A DNA stretch of 64,000 bases from Cyanothece sp. BG0011 (GCF_003013815.1 NZ_PRLH01000093.1:1-64000), one strand, 5' to 3'. Shown: positions 37,101 to 48,128, counted from the first letter of the stretch. Numbers and translations are program-made. The notes: a model not told the origin generated them from the sequence alone.

Positions 37101-39592
37101 TCGAGAAGAAAGGGACTATATTTGACAATGGTGATAATCAAAACTTCCATGATGTCAAACTGGCCAGTTAAATAGGCAGACTCCGCTGCTTCTAAGTGAA
37201 GTTCTAAAGAAAATTGATATTGAGTTGTCCAGAGTTTATCTTTTTCTAAGAGACTAATGGCAAATTGTAAATAATTTAAAGCAACTTCATAAGCTGCTGA
37301 TGTTTTGGCTTTTTTTCCAGCAATTAAATTTAATCTCGCCAGTTGTTCATATTCTAAAGTATCATCAATCAGTTGATAACCAATATTAATTTGATTGACA
37401 ATATCAAAGATTTTTTCTTCTTGTTTTGATTTGGCTGTATTATTTAATAGTATGTTTCCTATGGTTAAATGTATTTTTTCTTGTCTTTCTTTGGATAATA
37501 AAGAATAGGCGGCCTGTTGAACTCGGTCATGAGAAAATTTATAACTAATTTTTAATGAAGGGGGAATTTCTTGATCATCCTGATAGTTGTTAATTAATTT
37601 ATATTGATTATTTAGGGGTAAAATAAATCCTTTTTCTAAGGCTTGTAATAGATTATTGGCTGTTTTAATTTGTGAATTATTACTAACTATACCCAAGGTA
37701 AATAAATCAAATTTACTCCCAATACAAGCCGCTATTTTTAAAATTTCTTGTATTTCTTTCGGTGTATTTTTAATATTATTTGCCATTAAATCAACAACAT
37801 TGTCAGTAATTTGTAAGGCTTCTATTTCAGTTTCATTGTAATCCCATTGTTTTTTAAAATAATCAAATGCTAAAATTTTGTTTTGATAAAGAGAACTCAA
37901 AAACTCTTTAACAAAAAAAGGATTTCCGTTGGTTTTTTTCTTAACTAATTTAGCTAATTTTTTACGACTGATATCTTCTAGGTTAATGGCATCTTTAATT
38001 AATACTTCAATCTCAAAAATTTTTAAGTTATTAAGTAAAATGTCTTCCGTAATCACCCCTTGATTATGAATATCATTTAAGGTTAGTTTTAACGGATGGG
38101 CTAAATCAACTTCATTATCTCGATAAGCACCAATAATTAATAAAGATTGATCATCTAATGTGGTAATTAAAGACTGTATAAGTTGTAATGAAGCTGTATC
38201 TGACCATTGTAAATCATCTAGAAAAATAACTAAAGGATGCTGTTGTTTAGTAAAGACTTTCAAGAAGTTTTGAAACACTAAATTAAAGCGATTTTGTGCT
38301 GCTTTCGGTTCTAAGGGGATAACGGTTGGTTGGGGTCCAATAATTTGTTCAATTTCGGGGATAACATCAATAATAACTTGTCCATTAACCCCTAAAGCCA
38401 TTAGTAATTTTTCACGCCATTGGCTAATCTTTTGGTCGGATTCAGTTAATAATTGATTGACCAATTCTTGACAAGCTTGTATAATAGCTGCATAGGGAAT
38501 ATTTCGTTGAAATTGTTCAAATTTTCCAGAAATAAAATACCCTTTTTTCTGAGTAACCGAGGGATAAATTTCACGAATTAAAACTGATTTACCAATCCCT
38601 GCATATCCAGACACTAATATCATAGCATTGTGTCCTTTGGTAACGGTATCGAAAGTATTGATTAAGGTCTGTATTTCCTTGTCTCTACCATAGAGTTTTT
38701 GAGGAATCTGAAACTTATCAGAGACATCATATTTCCCTAAGGAAAAGGGTTTAATTTGATTTTGTTCTTGTAATTGATGTAAACATTCTTGTAAATCAGC
38801 TTTAATTCCTGTGGCACTTTGATATCTTTCTTCAGGGGTTTTTGCCAACAGTTTCATAACAATATGTGAAATAATTGGAGGAATATTTATATTAATTTCA
38901 TGGGGATAAACTGGTTTTTTTGCAATGTGGAAATGGATTAATTCTAAGGGATCTTCTGTAATAAAAGGAAGTTGCTTGGTTAGCATTTCGTAAAAGGTGA
39001 CTCCGAGGGAATAAAAGTCGGTATGATAATCAATTTTACGGTTCATTCTTCCTGTTTGTTCAGGAGACATATAAGCTAATGTTCCCTCAATTAAATTAGG
39101 GTTAAATTCTTGGGTTGTTTCTAAAGCAAGTTGAGTAGAAATACCAAAATCTATTAATTTTATTTCTTGGGTTTGGGGATGGATAATAATATTGGTTGGA
39201 TTAATATCTTTGTGAATAATATTATAATGATGAACAACTTCTAATCCTTCAACAATTTTGATAGCAATCTTTAAAAAACAGTCTAGCGTTAAGGTATTTT
39301 CTTTTAATAAACTGTCTAAAGCAATTCCACCAAAATCTTCTAAAACAATCACTAAAGTATTTTGATATTTATCTATTCCATAGCTTTTAATTATTCTTGG
39401 AGAATTTAGCTGACTGAGGATTTTATATTCTTGTTTAAACTGTGATAGGGTGATAGGATCTGGATAACTTTCTTGCAGAATTTTTAAGATAACAGGTTGC
39501 TGATCAATTTCTCTAATACCACGATAAATTAAAGAGTGAGAACTTTCATAGACTTTTTCTCTAATAAGACAATCATTAATAATCATATTCAT
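34181..39592 (-). CDS. dual Ser/Thr kinase - AAA ATPase - GAF - histidine kinase
   Basis: A 1803-residue multi-sensor kinase. Order: Ser/Thr kinase domain (about 1-275; Lys37, HKDINPTN with catalytic Asp128 or so, DFG 148-150, APE-equivalent MSPEQ); AAA/NACHT-like ATPase (Walker A GYAGIGKS at 329-336; Walker B VIFLDDLQWSD); a long helical TPR-like region (about 600-1300); GAF (about 1375-1510); coiled coil; and a histidine kinase with phospho-His near 1551 (AGIAHEIKNPLNF) and ATPase boxes DNGKGIPQ and GTGLGLSI. This architecture is that of the cyanobacterial HstK type (Anabaena). The protein has no receiver. All key catalytic residues seem present in both kinases. The signal and partner are unknown; it lies beside a Crp-type regulator on the opposite strand. 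Confidence 0.9.
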   Translation of the reverse strand: MNMIINDCLIREKVYESSHSLIYRGIREIDQQPVILKILQESYPDPITLSQFKQEYKILSQLNSPRIIKSYGIDKYQNTLVIVLEDFGGIALDSLLKENTLTLDCFLKIAIKIVEGLEVVHHYNIIHKDINPTNIIIHPQTQEIKLIDFGISTQLALETTQEFNPNLIEGTLAYMSPEQTGRMNRKIDYHTDFYSLGVTFYEMLTKQLPFITEDPLELIHFHIAKKPVYPHEININIPPIISHIVMKLLAKTPEERYQSATGIKADLQECLHQLQEQNQIKPFSLGKYDVSDKFQIPQKLYGRDKEIQTLINTFDTVTKGHNAMILVSGYAGIGKSVLIREIYPSVTQKKGYFISGKFEQFQRNIPYAAIIQACQELVNQLLTESDQKISQWREKLLMALGVNGQVIIDVIPEIEQIIGPQPTVIPLEPKAAQNRFNLVFQNFLKVFTKQQHPLVIFLDDLQWSDTASLQLIQSLITTLDDQSLLIIGAYRDNEVDLAHPLKLTLNDIHNQGVITEDILLNNLKIFEIEVLIKDAINLEDISRKKLAKLVKKKTNGNPFFVKEFLSSLYQNKILAFDYFKKQWDYNETEIEALQITDNVVDLMANNIKNTPKEIQEILKIAACIGSKFDLFTLGIVSNNSQIKTANNLLQALEKGFILPLNNQYKLINNYQDDQEIPPSLKISYKFSHDRVQQAAYSLLSKERQEKIHLTIGNILLNNTAKSKQEEKIFDIVNQINIGYQLIDDTLEYEQLARLNLIAGKKAKTSAAYEVALNYLQFAISLLEKDKLWTTQYQFSLELHLEAAESAYLTGQFDIMEVLIITIVKYSPFLLDKVKAYEIKIKAYTSQNKLLEAIDLSLSTLDLLEIKIPKNPTSLEVEKSLQETKYLLQDKVIQDLVNLPLITDSKAIASLRILISMSMAAFLASPRLFTLIVTQQIKLCLSYGNSPEACVSYAFYGELLCQISKDFDAGYEFGKLALSLLSKLQAKQLEPQTSFIVILSIRHWKEPIKELLHPLRLGYEKGLETGNIEYAMWNAQLYCNYLFATGKELNDVSNELIKYIEAAKKMQSKNSLYFLAMNYQLVLNLQNECEFSCRLVGEAFNEDQMLPLYKKANYNLALFHIYTHKTTICYLLGELENALDYALEGEKYIGEMLTAGSPKFLFYYCLTHLAIYDRKSDEEQQNIIKKVTHHQKNMKLLSSHNPQHYLGKFYLIEAELSRVLSEEKNAREYYDQAIKAFEKSDYSHEQAIAYELAAKFYLQKEHTHLAYYYLQNAHYYYNVWGAISKVKNLEEIYPYLLSKDNISPNKINTKVTDKRFAKELDLNSILKASQVISGEIILKNLLEKLMRTIIENAGAQRGFLLLENNNNWLIEAEGNIDDENLTILQSIPIHHSEETSQDIKLSIPIINYVAHTQESIVLNDATQEGKFTQTTYIINNQPKSILCTPIINQGKLNGIIYLENNLTTDAFTPQRVEIVKILSSSAAISIENSRLYEQLEDYSKTLEKKVQLRTQELQDKNQQLNVTLAKLKATQNQIIAQEKLASLGALTAGIAHEIKNPLNFVNNFAEICVELTDELYEEIDTQKDKLNEETIEYIEEILQDIKQNSQKIHEHGQRADKIVHGMLMHSKGKPGQRQLTHINNLLAESVNLAYHGMRVKDPSFKIKIDTHYDNNIPETNIVPQDISRVFLNAINNACYAVHEKSQSHQTNFTPTLIITTTAKAEEIEIIIRDNGKGIPQTIIDKVFNPFFTTKPTGQGTGLGLSISHDIIVQGHQGQILIDSKENEYTELKILLPMENIMGKKRIKR

Positions 39593-39645
39593 AGTTTAGT
39601 GATCATGAATTTTCTAGAAACAATTTATCTAATTTAAAATAAACA

Positions 39646-41685
<2,040 letters not shown>

Positions 41686-41702
41686 TCACTAATTTAGTTC
41701 AA

Positions 41703-42602
41703 CTATTGTAACCAAGCTGTTAAATCTCTGTTGATCAAAGTTGCTAATTGAGTCATATCGTGGGCAAAATATTCTGTTAACGTCTTGCTTAAATTATCGT
41801 CAAGTTTGGGTTTTTCTTGTTTAATTTCTATCATTTTTGCTACTTTAGGATATTTTTTGGCTATTTTTTTAAATAAAATTGAATTGTTATCAATAAACTT
41901 ATGTAATATATTTTTCTTTGAAATACGATAACTAACATTAACTTTTGAGTTAGTATTTGGTTCAAAATTCGGATCAATTCCCAAAAATAAAGCAGTTTCT
42001 TTCATTACTTTTAAAGGATCTTGACAAAAATCTTCGTATAAAAATATTTTCATCTGTTCAGGAGGAAAGTATTTAAAATATCTGGTTAATTGTTCGTAGT
42101 ATAATCCGAAGGGAACATAACCAAATTCCCATGACTGTGACCCGAATAAACGAGATTCTATTTCCCAAATATCTTTGTCTATGGTTGTTAGGGAGCGGAT
42201 TCCTTTTTGAACGTGCATTAGATAGTGAGAAAAGGCTCTTTCTTTGGGGTTTCGCAGAATAAATATGAGTTTCACTGTGGGAAGATTATCCCGTAGTCGC
42301 TGCGCTACCCAGGGACAGGATAGATAAGTGATTGAAGCTTCTCCAATGGCTGGATAATTTTCTGAACCTTCAAATAAGCGTTCATACTTATCTGGATCCT
42401 CGACAATAGGAAAGCGACGTTCAGATTCAGGAAGATTAAGGTTTTTCATATACTTTGGACCTTCAGGCCAATCTCTGACTATCCAATGGGTGGGTTCTTT
42501 TATCGGCGAACAAAATATCTGTGGATGTTGTTTCAACATTTTCCAAAAGGCCGAAGTTCCTGCTTTTTGTGCGCCAGCAACGATAAAGTTAGGTTGAGAC
42601 AT
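41703..42602 (-). CDS. PAPS-dependent sulfotransferase
   Basis: A 299-residue sulfotransferase-fold protein. The 5'-phosphosulfate loop is FIVAGAQKAGTSAFWKML (about 5-22) and the 3'-phosphate motif is FILRNPKERAFSHYL (about 115-129), the two family signatures. The acceptor is likely a sugar or polysaccharide: similarity to heparan-type sulfotransferases (Sulfotransfer_1) is greatest, and cyanobacteria make sulfated exopolysaccharides. No signal peptide, so cytoplasmic. It is 26 bp upstream of ligA on the same strand, though a functional link is not expected. It would draw on APS made by Sat (17.3 kb) after APS kinase, which is not in the window. Confidence 0.85.
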   Translation of the reverse strand: MSQPNFIVAGAQKAGTSAFWKMLKQHPQIFCSPIKEPTHWIVRDWPEGPKYMKNLNLPESERRFPIVEDPDKYERLFEGSENYPAIGEASITYLSCPWVAQRLRDNLPTVKLIFILRNPKERAFSHYLMHVQKGIRSLTTIDKDIWEIESRLFGSQSWEFGYVPFGLYYEQLTRYFKYFPPEQMKIFLYEDFCQDPLKVMKETALFLGIDPNFEPNTNSKVNVSYRISKKNILHKFIDNNSILFKKIAKKYPKVAKMIEIKQEKPKLDDNLSKTLTEYFAHDMTQLATLINRDLTAWLQ

Positions 42603-42975
42603 ATTGATAGAAATTTAAAATCAAAACAAGAATGTGAGTATAGTTTATCCTACAAGGATCATTAAAGCCTATACTCTTACGAAATTAATAGTTTAATTTC
42701 ATTGCTTTGTCATGGGTCTATATAACTCGAAAGTTGAATAACAAGTCTAATTAAATTATTATCAACTCGAAAAGCAGTACAATCAAATGTAAACTCTTAT
42801 AATAACGGAGTTTTTTTGAAGAATAAATTCTTCTTTTTAAATGATATCTTGATGGCTATTATTCAGTTCCCATGCAGTCTCAAACCTTTACGATCTGTTA
42901 AGATATGCTATGATAACAATGTTTAAATTTTTTTACGTTGGTTAAGTAATTGATAGTTGGAAGTGATAGAAGAAA
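42603..42975. other. 373-bp divergent spacer with a possible short transcript
   Basis: Contains a good sigma-70-type promoter match on the plus strand, TTGAAT (42734-42739), a 17-bp gap, TATTAT (42757-42762), and then an AAACTC/GAGTTT hairpin with T-run (42792-42818). The two could bound a transcript of about 50 nt, or simply lie in the leader of the mscS gene. No open frame of note. Confidence 0.35.
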
Positions 42976-44076
42976 ATGGCTGATAGTATTTCATTGAGTA
43001 TCGATATAGATAGCATTATTATTTTTGCTGTTGTTACCCTAATCTTAATAACGGGTGGTATTGGCTTATTTTTGTTACCGAGAATTGTAGGAAACATTAT
43101 TACCAATCTTTTCTCCAGTGAAGTCAAAATTATTTATGAGAAGATTATCCCCCCTTATCAAAACTGGTTAGGATTAATTGGGTTATTAACCATTACGGAT
43201 CTGAGTTTATCAATTTTTTCCTTACCCAGTTGGCTAAAATTTCTAGAAATTCCTTTAAGTCTAGTCATCGTTTTTACGGTTATTTGGGTGGGTATACAAA
43301 TTTGTCAAACCTTTTTTGATGACCATTTGTTACAACTGGCGATCGCCAATAGTAGTAAACTCAATAGTGAATTTATCATTATTGCTAAATATCTGACGAA
43401 AGCTGCTATTATTCTCATTGTTTTGTTCATCTTTGCAGAAACCCATGATATTAATGTTTTCGGGTTATTAGCTAGTTTAGGAATTGGGGGATTAGCAGTA
43501 GCTTTTGCAGCACAGAAAAGCCTAGAACAACTATTAGGGGGAATTGTTCTGTATTTAGATAAACCCTTCATTGCTGATGATTATATCGGCTTACCCGATG
43601 GCACTTTTGGCAGAGTAGAATCGGTGGGGTTAAGGTCAACAAAAATTAGAACCTCTGGGAAAGGAACCTTAATGATCGTGCCTAATAGTTCCTTAACCCA
43701 GATGAATATTGAGAACTACACCGGGGCTAAAAAAGTGGTTTCTCTGATTTATTTGACTTTTTATCGCTTAATTCCTAAAGACGAAGAGGCATTAATTCGT
43801 CAAGTCATATTAGACAGTACAAGCGACATTTTTGGCATTGACTCTCGCAGTACCGATGTTATTTTTAAAGAAATACCTATTAAGAATGGAAATGGCTTAG
43901 TAACTCAAGCCCAAATCAACTTTTTCATCTTAGGATCAGGACAAGTATCTATGGAGTTACGCCGTCAATTTTTAGAGATTGCTAATCAACAAATTACCTA
44001 CCAATTAAAAGAATATGGAATCGGTTTTGATATAGAAGATAAAACCATTAACGTTGATTCACCCATTACTGTTTAA
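42976..44076 (+). CDS. MscS-family mechanosensitive channel (first of a tandem pair)
   Basis: A 366-residue membrane protein. N-terminal helices (about 13-33, 58-80, 93-115, 137-160) lead to the pore-lining TM3 with LGIGGLAVAFAAQ and the conserved beta domain (GRVESVGLRSTKIRTSGKGTLM and IVPNSSL). The channel gates on membrane tension and releases solutes on hypo-osmotic shock. A GAAGAAA ribosome binding site is close to the ATG. The second copy begins 12 bp after this stop, so the pair is one operon. Confidence 0.92.
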   Translation: MADSISLSIDIDSIIIFAVVTLILITGGIGLFLLPRIVGNIITNLFSSEVKIIYEKIIPPYQNWLGLIGLLTITDLSLSIFSLPSWLKFLEIPLSLVIVFTVIWVGIQICQTFFDDHLLQLAIANSSKLNSEFIIIAKYLTKAAIILIVLFIFAETHDINVFGLLASLGIGGLAVAFAAQKSLEQLLGGIVLYLDKPFIADDYIGLPDGTFGRVESVGLRSTKIRTSGKGTLMIVPNSSLTQMNIENYTGAKKVVSLIYLTFYRLIPKDEEALIRQVILDSTSDIFGIDSRSTDVIFKEIPIKNGNGLVTQAQINFFILGSGQVSMELRRQFLEIANQQITYQLKEYGIGFDIEDKTINVDSPITV

Positions 44077-44088
44077 TAATTATTGATC

Positions 44089-45213
44089 ATGACAGTTATT
44101 ATTGACTATTTCACCAATTTATTTCAATTTAATGAAGCAGCCCAAAAGGGGATGATTACCTTTGGCTTACAATTACTCATCTTTCTTGTTTTTGTCCTTT
44201 TATCCATACTAATTGGACGCTATACCCCTTTTTTAGCTAGGCTAATTATTCAACGATTTTCTCCTAAACAAGTTGCTAGTATTTATGAAAAATTAATTAC
44301 TCCCATTGAAGACTTATTTCGCATTACAGGAACTTTAATTTTGGTTTCTATTTCTCTCAATTTTTTGGTTAGATATCCAGGAATTTATCGATTTCTAAAC
44401 TTTTTTATTGATCTAGCGGTTATTAGTAGTTTTGCTTGGCTTTGTTCTCGACTTTTTCGTCAATTTGTGCGCTTTTATGGCATTGATTTAGTGAGAAAAC
44501 TAGGTCGACAAGTTGACGAATTATTATTAGTGTTTGAAACCATTGCCAATGTCATTATTGGCTTTATTGCTGTTTTAGCCTTTGCCCAAAGTCAACAAGT
44601 GAACTTAGTGGGATTATTAGCCAGTTTAGGAATCGGGGGTTTAGCCATTGCCTTTGCGGCACAAAAAACCTTAGAACAACTATTAGGAACCTGCGTATTA
44701 TATTTAGATCGTCCGTTTATTCCTGGGGAATATATACGGCTTCCTAGCGGTTTATTTGGCCGGGTTGAATCCATAGGCTTACGGTCAACAAAAATCCGTA
44801 CAGCAGCCAAAAGTACCCTAATGATTGTCCCTAATTCTATCATGGCCAACCTAGAAATTGAGAACGTCACCCGTGGCAAAAAAGTCATGGTGTTACTTTA
44901 TTTAGACTTTCTAAAACAGTTAGAAGACTCAGAACAAGCATTAGTTGAACAAGTGGTAAAAGAAAGTACCGACGCTTTATTTGGCATCGATCCTGGCAGT
45001 ACCAAAATTTCTTTATTTGCCAAAGAAGGCAGTGACGGAATTCGTGCAAGGGTTACCTTTTTTATCCTAGGTTCCAGTGAAAATTCTATTGAATTAAGAA
45101 AACGGCTATTAGAATTAGCTAACGAAACCATTACCAGTAAACTGAGTAACTATGGTATTGAATTTACGGTGCAAGAACCGACAATTTATGTAGAATCTCC
45201 TGTTACTATTTAA
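44089..45213 (+). CDS. MscS-family mechanosensitive channel (second of a tandem pair)
   Basis: A 374-residue paralog of the preceding gene with the same layout: N-terminal helices, pore helix with LGIGGLAIAFAAQ, beta domain with GRVESIGLRSTKIRTAAKSTLM and IVPNSIM, then the C-terminal alpha-beta domain. The two proteins are alike along their length but clearly diverged, so the duplication is old. ATG at 44089 is preferred to TTG at 44083. Homomeric or heteromeric assembly cannot be told from sequence. The HAD gene follows by 26 bp. Confidence 0.92.
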   Translation: MTVIIDYFTNLFQFNEAAQKGMITFGLQLLIFLVFVLLSILIGRYTPFLARLIIQRFSPKQVASIYEKLITPIEDLFRITGTLILVSISLNFLVRYPGIYRFLNFFIDLAVISSFAWLCSRLFRQFVRFYGIDLVRKLGRQVDELLLVFETIANVIIGFIAVLAFAQSQQVNLVGLLASLGIGGLAIAFAAQKTLEQLLGTCVLYLDRPFIPGEYIRLPSGLFGRVESIGLRSTKIRTAAKSTLMIVPNSIMANLEIENVTRGKKVMVLLYLDFLKQLEDSEQALVEQVVKESTDALFGIDPGSTKISLFAKEGSDGIRARVTFFILGSSENSIELRKRLLELANETITSKLSNYGIEFTVQEPTIYVESPVTI

Positions 45214-45239
45214 CTGGTGTGACTTAAGGAGTAAACATC

Positions 45240-45983
45240 TTGATAAACATTCGTTGTGGTGACGTTGAGTTTAAAGATATTGAAGCCATTATTTTTGATA
45301 AAGATGGCACCTTAGAAGATTCTAATAACTTTTTGAGAGAATTAAGTATTCGTCGGGCCCGTTTATTAGATGCTGAAATACCCGGTATTGGGGAACCTTT
45401 ATTAATGGCCTTTGGTCTTCAAGATAATCAACTCGATCCCACCGGCTTAATGGCTGTCGGCAGTCGCCAAGAAAACTTAATTGCTGCGGCTGCTTACATT
45501 GCCGAAACCGGACGCAGTTGGTTTGAAGCCTTAGACATTGCTGAAAATGGCTTTAGGGAGGTTGATAAATATCTGAAAAAAGATCCCACCACATCCCCCT
45601 TATTTACAGGTAGTTTAGAGGTGTTAAAAAGCTTATCCGAAGCTGGATTAAAACTCGGAATTCTTTCGGCTGCCCCGACTCAAGACGTTCAACATTTTGT
45701 CCAAGAACACCAACTTTCTGATTATATTCAATTAATAATGGGAGGAGATCAAGGATTAAGTAAACCGAACCCCCAACTATTTATTAAAGCCTGTGAAATG
45801 CTTAAAACACCGCCAAATAGGACCCTTATGGTAGGAGACTCTCAAGGGGATATTTCCATGGCCAAACAAGCAGGAGTTGCAGGAACCATCGGTATTTGTT
45901 GGGGGAATCAGACAGTCAGTCATTTAGAGGAGGCTGATATTATTATTAATCAAATCGAAGCAATTCAATTAATAAAGTCATGA
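45240..45983 (+). CDS. HAD-superfamily hydrolase (phosphatase)
   Basis: A 247-residue HAD enzyme of the phosphoglycolate phosphatase/beta-phosphoglucomutase type. Motif I is IIFDKDGTLEDS, motif II LGILSAA (Ser), motif III with Lys in GLSKPNPQLF, and motif IV GDSQGDISMAKQAG. The C1 cap helical region (about 20-110) is present. The start is TTG at 45240, supported by AAGGAG at 45226-45231 with an 8-nt gap; there is no better ATG. The substrate is uncertain. It probably shares an operon with the mscS pair. Confidence 0.88.
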   Translation: MINIRCGDVEFKDIEAIIFDKDGTLEDSNNFLRELSIRRARLLDAEIPGIGEPLLMAFGLQDNQLDPTGLMAVGSRQENLIAAAAYIAETGRSWFEALDIAENGFREVDKYLKKDPTTSPLFTGSLEVLKSLSEAGLKLGILSAAPTQDVQHFVQEHQLSDYIQLIMGGDQGLSKPNPQLFIKACEMLKTPPNRTLMVGDSQGDISMAKQAGVAGTIGICWGNQTVSHLEEADIIINQIEAIQLIKS

Positions 45984-46082
45984 AAAACGATGGTCACATT
46001 TCCTAATTCGGATTTTAGGGTGTATGATCGGAGGTTAACAACAGCTTTAATCCGTATCGTTACTTAGAGAGGGTCAAAAACA

Positions 46083-47333
46083 TTGTCTCGTCGTTATCTA
46101 TTTACATCTGAATCTGTAACGGAAGGTCACCCCGATAAAGTTTGTGACCAAATCTCTGACACTATTATTGATACCCTACTCTACCACGATGATCAAAGTC
46201 GGGTAGCGGCCGAAGTAGTGGTCAACACAGGTTTAGTCTTGATTACTGGAGAAGTTACCTCCAAAGCGAATGTTAATTTTGTAGACCTTGCCCGCAAAAA
46301 AATTGCAGAAATTGGTTACACTGACGCTGATAATGGTTTTTCTGCCAATAGTTGTGCGGTTTTAGTCGCTTTAGACGAACAGTCCCCCGATATTGCCCAA
46401 GGGGTTACCCAGGCACAGGAACAACGTCAGGCACTTAGTGACGACGAATTAGACCAAATTGGTGCCGGCGATCAAGGGATTATGTTTGGTTATGCTTGCA
46501 ACGAAACCCCCGAATTCATGCCTTTACCCATCAGTTTAGCCCATCGTTTCGCCCGTCGTTTGGCTGCGGTTCGTAAAACCGGTGATTTAAGCTATTTACG
46601 CCCCGATGGGAAAACCCAAGTCTCCATCGTTTATGAAGATGGTATTCCTGTGGGTATCGATACTATTCTCGTTTCTACACAACATGATGAAACCATCGGC
46701 TCGATTACCGATAATGATGCAGTTCAAGCTAAAATTAAATCTGACCTCTGGGATGCCGTCGTTATACCTGTTTTAGACAATATTGGTATTAAAGCGTCTC
46801 AAGAAACTCGTTTTTTAGTTAATCCTACGGGAAAATTCGTTATTGGTGGTCCTCAAGGGGATGCCGGGTTAACCGGTCGTAAGATTATTGTTGATACCTA
46901 CGGTGGTTATTCTCGTCACGGTGGCGGGGCATTTTCAGGAAAAGATCCCACCAAAGTCGATCGTTCTGCTGCTTATGCTTGTCGCTACGTCGCTAAAAAT
47001 ATTGTGGCCGCTGGTTTAGCTGATAAGTGCGAAGTTCAACTTAGTTATGCCATTGGGGTTGCTCGTCCAGTTAGTATTTTAGTGGAAACCTTTGGCACTG
47101 GTAAAGTAGACGAAAACAAGTTACTTGATGCTGTAAAAGAACTCTTTGAATTACGCCCTGCCGGTATTATTCAGTCTCTTAACCTGCGTCAACTGCCTTC
47201 ACAACGAGGGGGTCGTTTCTATCAAGATGTGGCTGCTTATGGACATTTTGGACGGAATGATCTCGATCTTCCTTGGGAAGCAACGGATAAAGCAGCCTTA
47301 CTTAAAGAGGCTTTATTAAAAGTTGGCGTTTAA
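46083..47333 (+). CDS. metK: S-adenosylmethionine synthetase
   Basis: A 416-residue enzyme that makes S-adenosylmethionine from methionine and ATP. Diagnostic motifs [24 protein letters not shown] (the family hexapeptide region) and [16 protein letters not shown] are intact. Start is TTG at 46083, with AGAGAGGG 10 nt upstream; no in-frame ATG is nearby. Length is a little above that of E. coli MetK (384), as in other cyanobacteria. A remnant BrnT-like frame overlaps the 3' end on the other strand. Confidence 0.97.
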   Translation: MSRRYLFTSESVTEGHPDKVCDQISDTIIDTLLYHDDQSRVAAEVVVNTGLVLITGEVTSKANVNFVDLARKKIAEIGYTDADNGFSANSCAVLVALDEQSPDIAQGVTQAQEQRQALSDDELDQIGAGDQGIMFGYACNETPEFMPLPISLAHRFARRLAAVRKTGDLSYLRPDGKTQVSIVYEDGIPVGIDTILVSTQHDETIGSITDNDAVQAKIKSDLWDAVVIPVLDNIGIKASQETRFLVNPTGKFVIGGPQGDAGLTGRKIIVDTYGGYSRHGGGAFSGKDPTKVDRSAAYACRYVAKNIVAAGLADKCEVQLSYAIGVARPVSILVETFGTGKVDENKLLDAVKELFELRPAGIIQSLNLRQLPSQRGGRFYQDVAAYGHFGRNDLDLPWEATDKAALLKEALLKVGV

Positions 47334-47517
47334 TCTTAACTCGGTTACAACATTTAGGGGGAAAGGGGATAACTCTTTTCCCTTTCATTTTATAATCAAA
47401 GCGATTATCTTCAATAATAACTGTATCGTTCTCAAAAATGCTCTCTACATCCAAAAAGTCAATGCCATGCTTACAGATGTTTATTAGTCTTTTGTGTTCA
47501 TCCCATTCAAACTTCAT
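47302..47517 (-). pseudogene. truncated BrnT-type toxin remnant
   Basis: The first 45 or so residues (MKFEWDEHKRLINICKHGIDF, then ESIFENDTVIIEDNRFDY) match the N-terminal half of BrnT RNase toxins, which are about 90 residues long. The expected second half, a GLxxGRLLVVVYTER-type strand pair and ISARKA tail, is absent. Instead the frame runs through the metK terminator and into the metK 3' end on the opposite strand. No BrnA antitoxin is next to it. This is a degraded toxin gene; metK is unaffected. Confidence 0.7.
47361..47386 (+). terminator. hairpin downstream of metK
   Basis: GAAAGGG (47361-47367) pairs with CCCTTTC (47380-47386) around a 12-nt loop, then ATTTTATAAT. Lies 27 bp after the metK stop and probably ends that transcript. 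Confidence 0.55.
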
Positions 47518-47570
47518 TACATTAATATATTTTGAAAGCGATCGCTTTTTAAAGATATTTTCAGGCTTTT

Positions 47571-47783
47571 TTAAGGATTAAATACGTCATCTTCAATCCC
47601 TACCCACCATTCACCCAATTTCATTAATTCTTGGTGTAATTCAGTCATTTGAGCGATATATTCATTAGATGAGAGATTCTGGCGATTTTCTTGTAATTTT
47701 TTGAGTCTTAATTGTATCAATAACCAGGGTTGTGATATTCTGTCAGTTTCTTCAATATATCGGGCTAATTCTTCACTATTCAT
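47571..47783 (-). CDS. small hypothetical protein (70 residues)
   Basis: A 70-residue, mainly helical, acidic protein (MNSEELARYIEETDRISQPWLLIQ; LHQELMKLGEWWVGIEDDVF at the end). No family recognised. No signal peptide or membrane helix. It is last of three co-directional small genes; the gap to the middle one is 21 bp. Taken as real because of its position and codon use, though it is short. Confidence 0.55.
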   Translation of the reverse strand: MNSEELARYIEETDRISQPWLLIQLRLKKLQENRQNLSSNEYIAQMTELHQELMKLGEWWVGIEDDVFNP

Positions 47784-47804
47784 AATTTAATTAAAATTAG
47801 ACTA

Positions 47805-48128
47805 TTAGTAATCAATAGAACCATCAGGTCTTTTGTAAAAATGATAAGATGGTTTGATACCTAATAGTGTCGGTAAACCATCAACATCAATACAAACTGC
47901 TATAGTTCCATTTTTCTCTACATGATAAGCATCGATAGAACAGCTTATTTGTTGCTCTTCCGATAGGTTAATGATAACGGTTTTTGCTGAAGAAGACAAA
48001 ATTTCTGTGTAGGATTTTTGTTCATACTCTTTACCAATTTTTTCAGCTTCTTGCCATAAAATTTGATAATTTTCTCGTAGCTTTTCTCTATCTTGTTTTC
48101 TAAAAGGAAATAACTCAATCAGTTTCAT
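47805..48128 (-). CDS. hypothetical protein (107 residues)
   Basis: A 107-residue soluble protein of unknown family. The N-terminal half is helical and charged (KQDREKLRENYQILWQEAEKI); the C-terminal half is probably beta (TVIINLSEEQQISCSIDAYHVEKNG as separate strands, then AVCIDVDGLPT and YHFYKRPDGSI). It overlaps the upstream gene by 14 bp in a different frame, which points to translational coupling. The three-gene unit has no recognised function. An immunity- or antitoxin-like role next to the BrnT relic was considered, but nothing in the sequence supports it. Confidence 0.65.
   Translation of the reverse strand: MKLIELFPFRKQDREKLRENYQILWQEAEKIGKEYEQKSYTEILSSSAKTVIINLSEEQQISCSIDAYHVEKNGTIAVCIDVDGLPTLLGIKPSYHFYKRPDGSIDY

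Noticed and set aside
45984-46082. Possible SAM riboswitch before metK
   Set aside because: The spacer is only 99 bp and shows no SAM-I-type conserved core or terminator/antiterminator pair.
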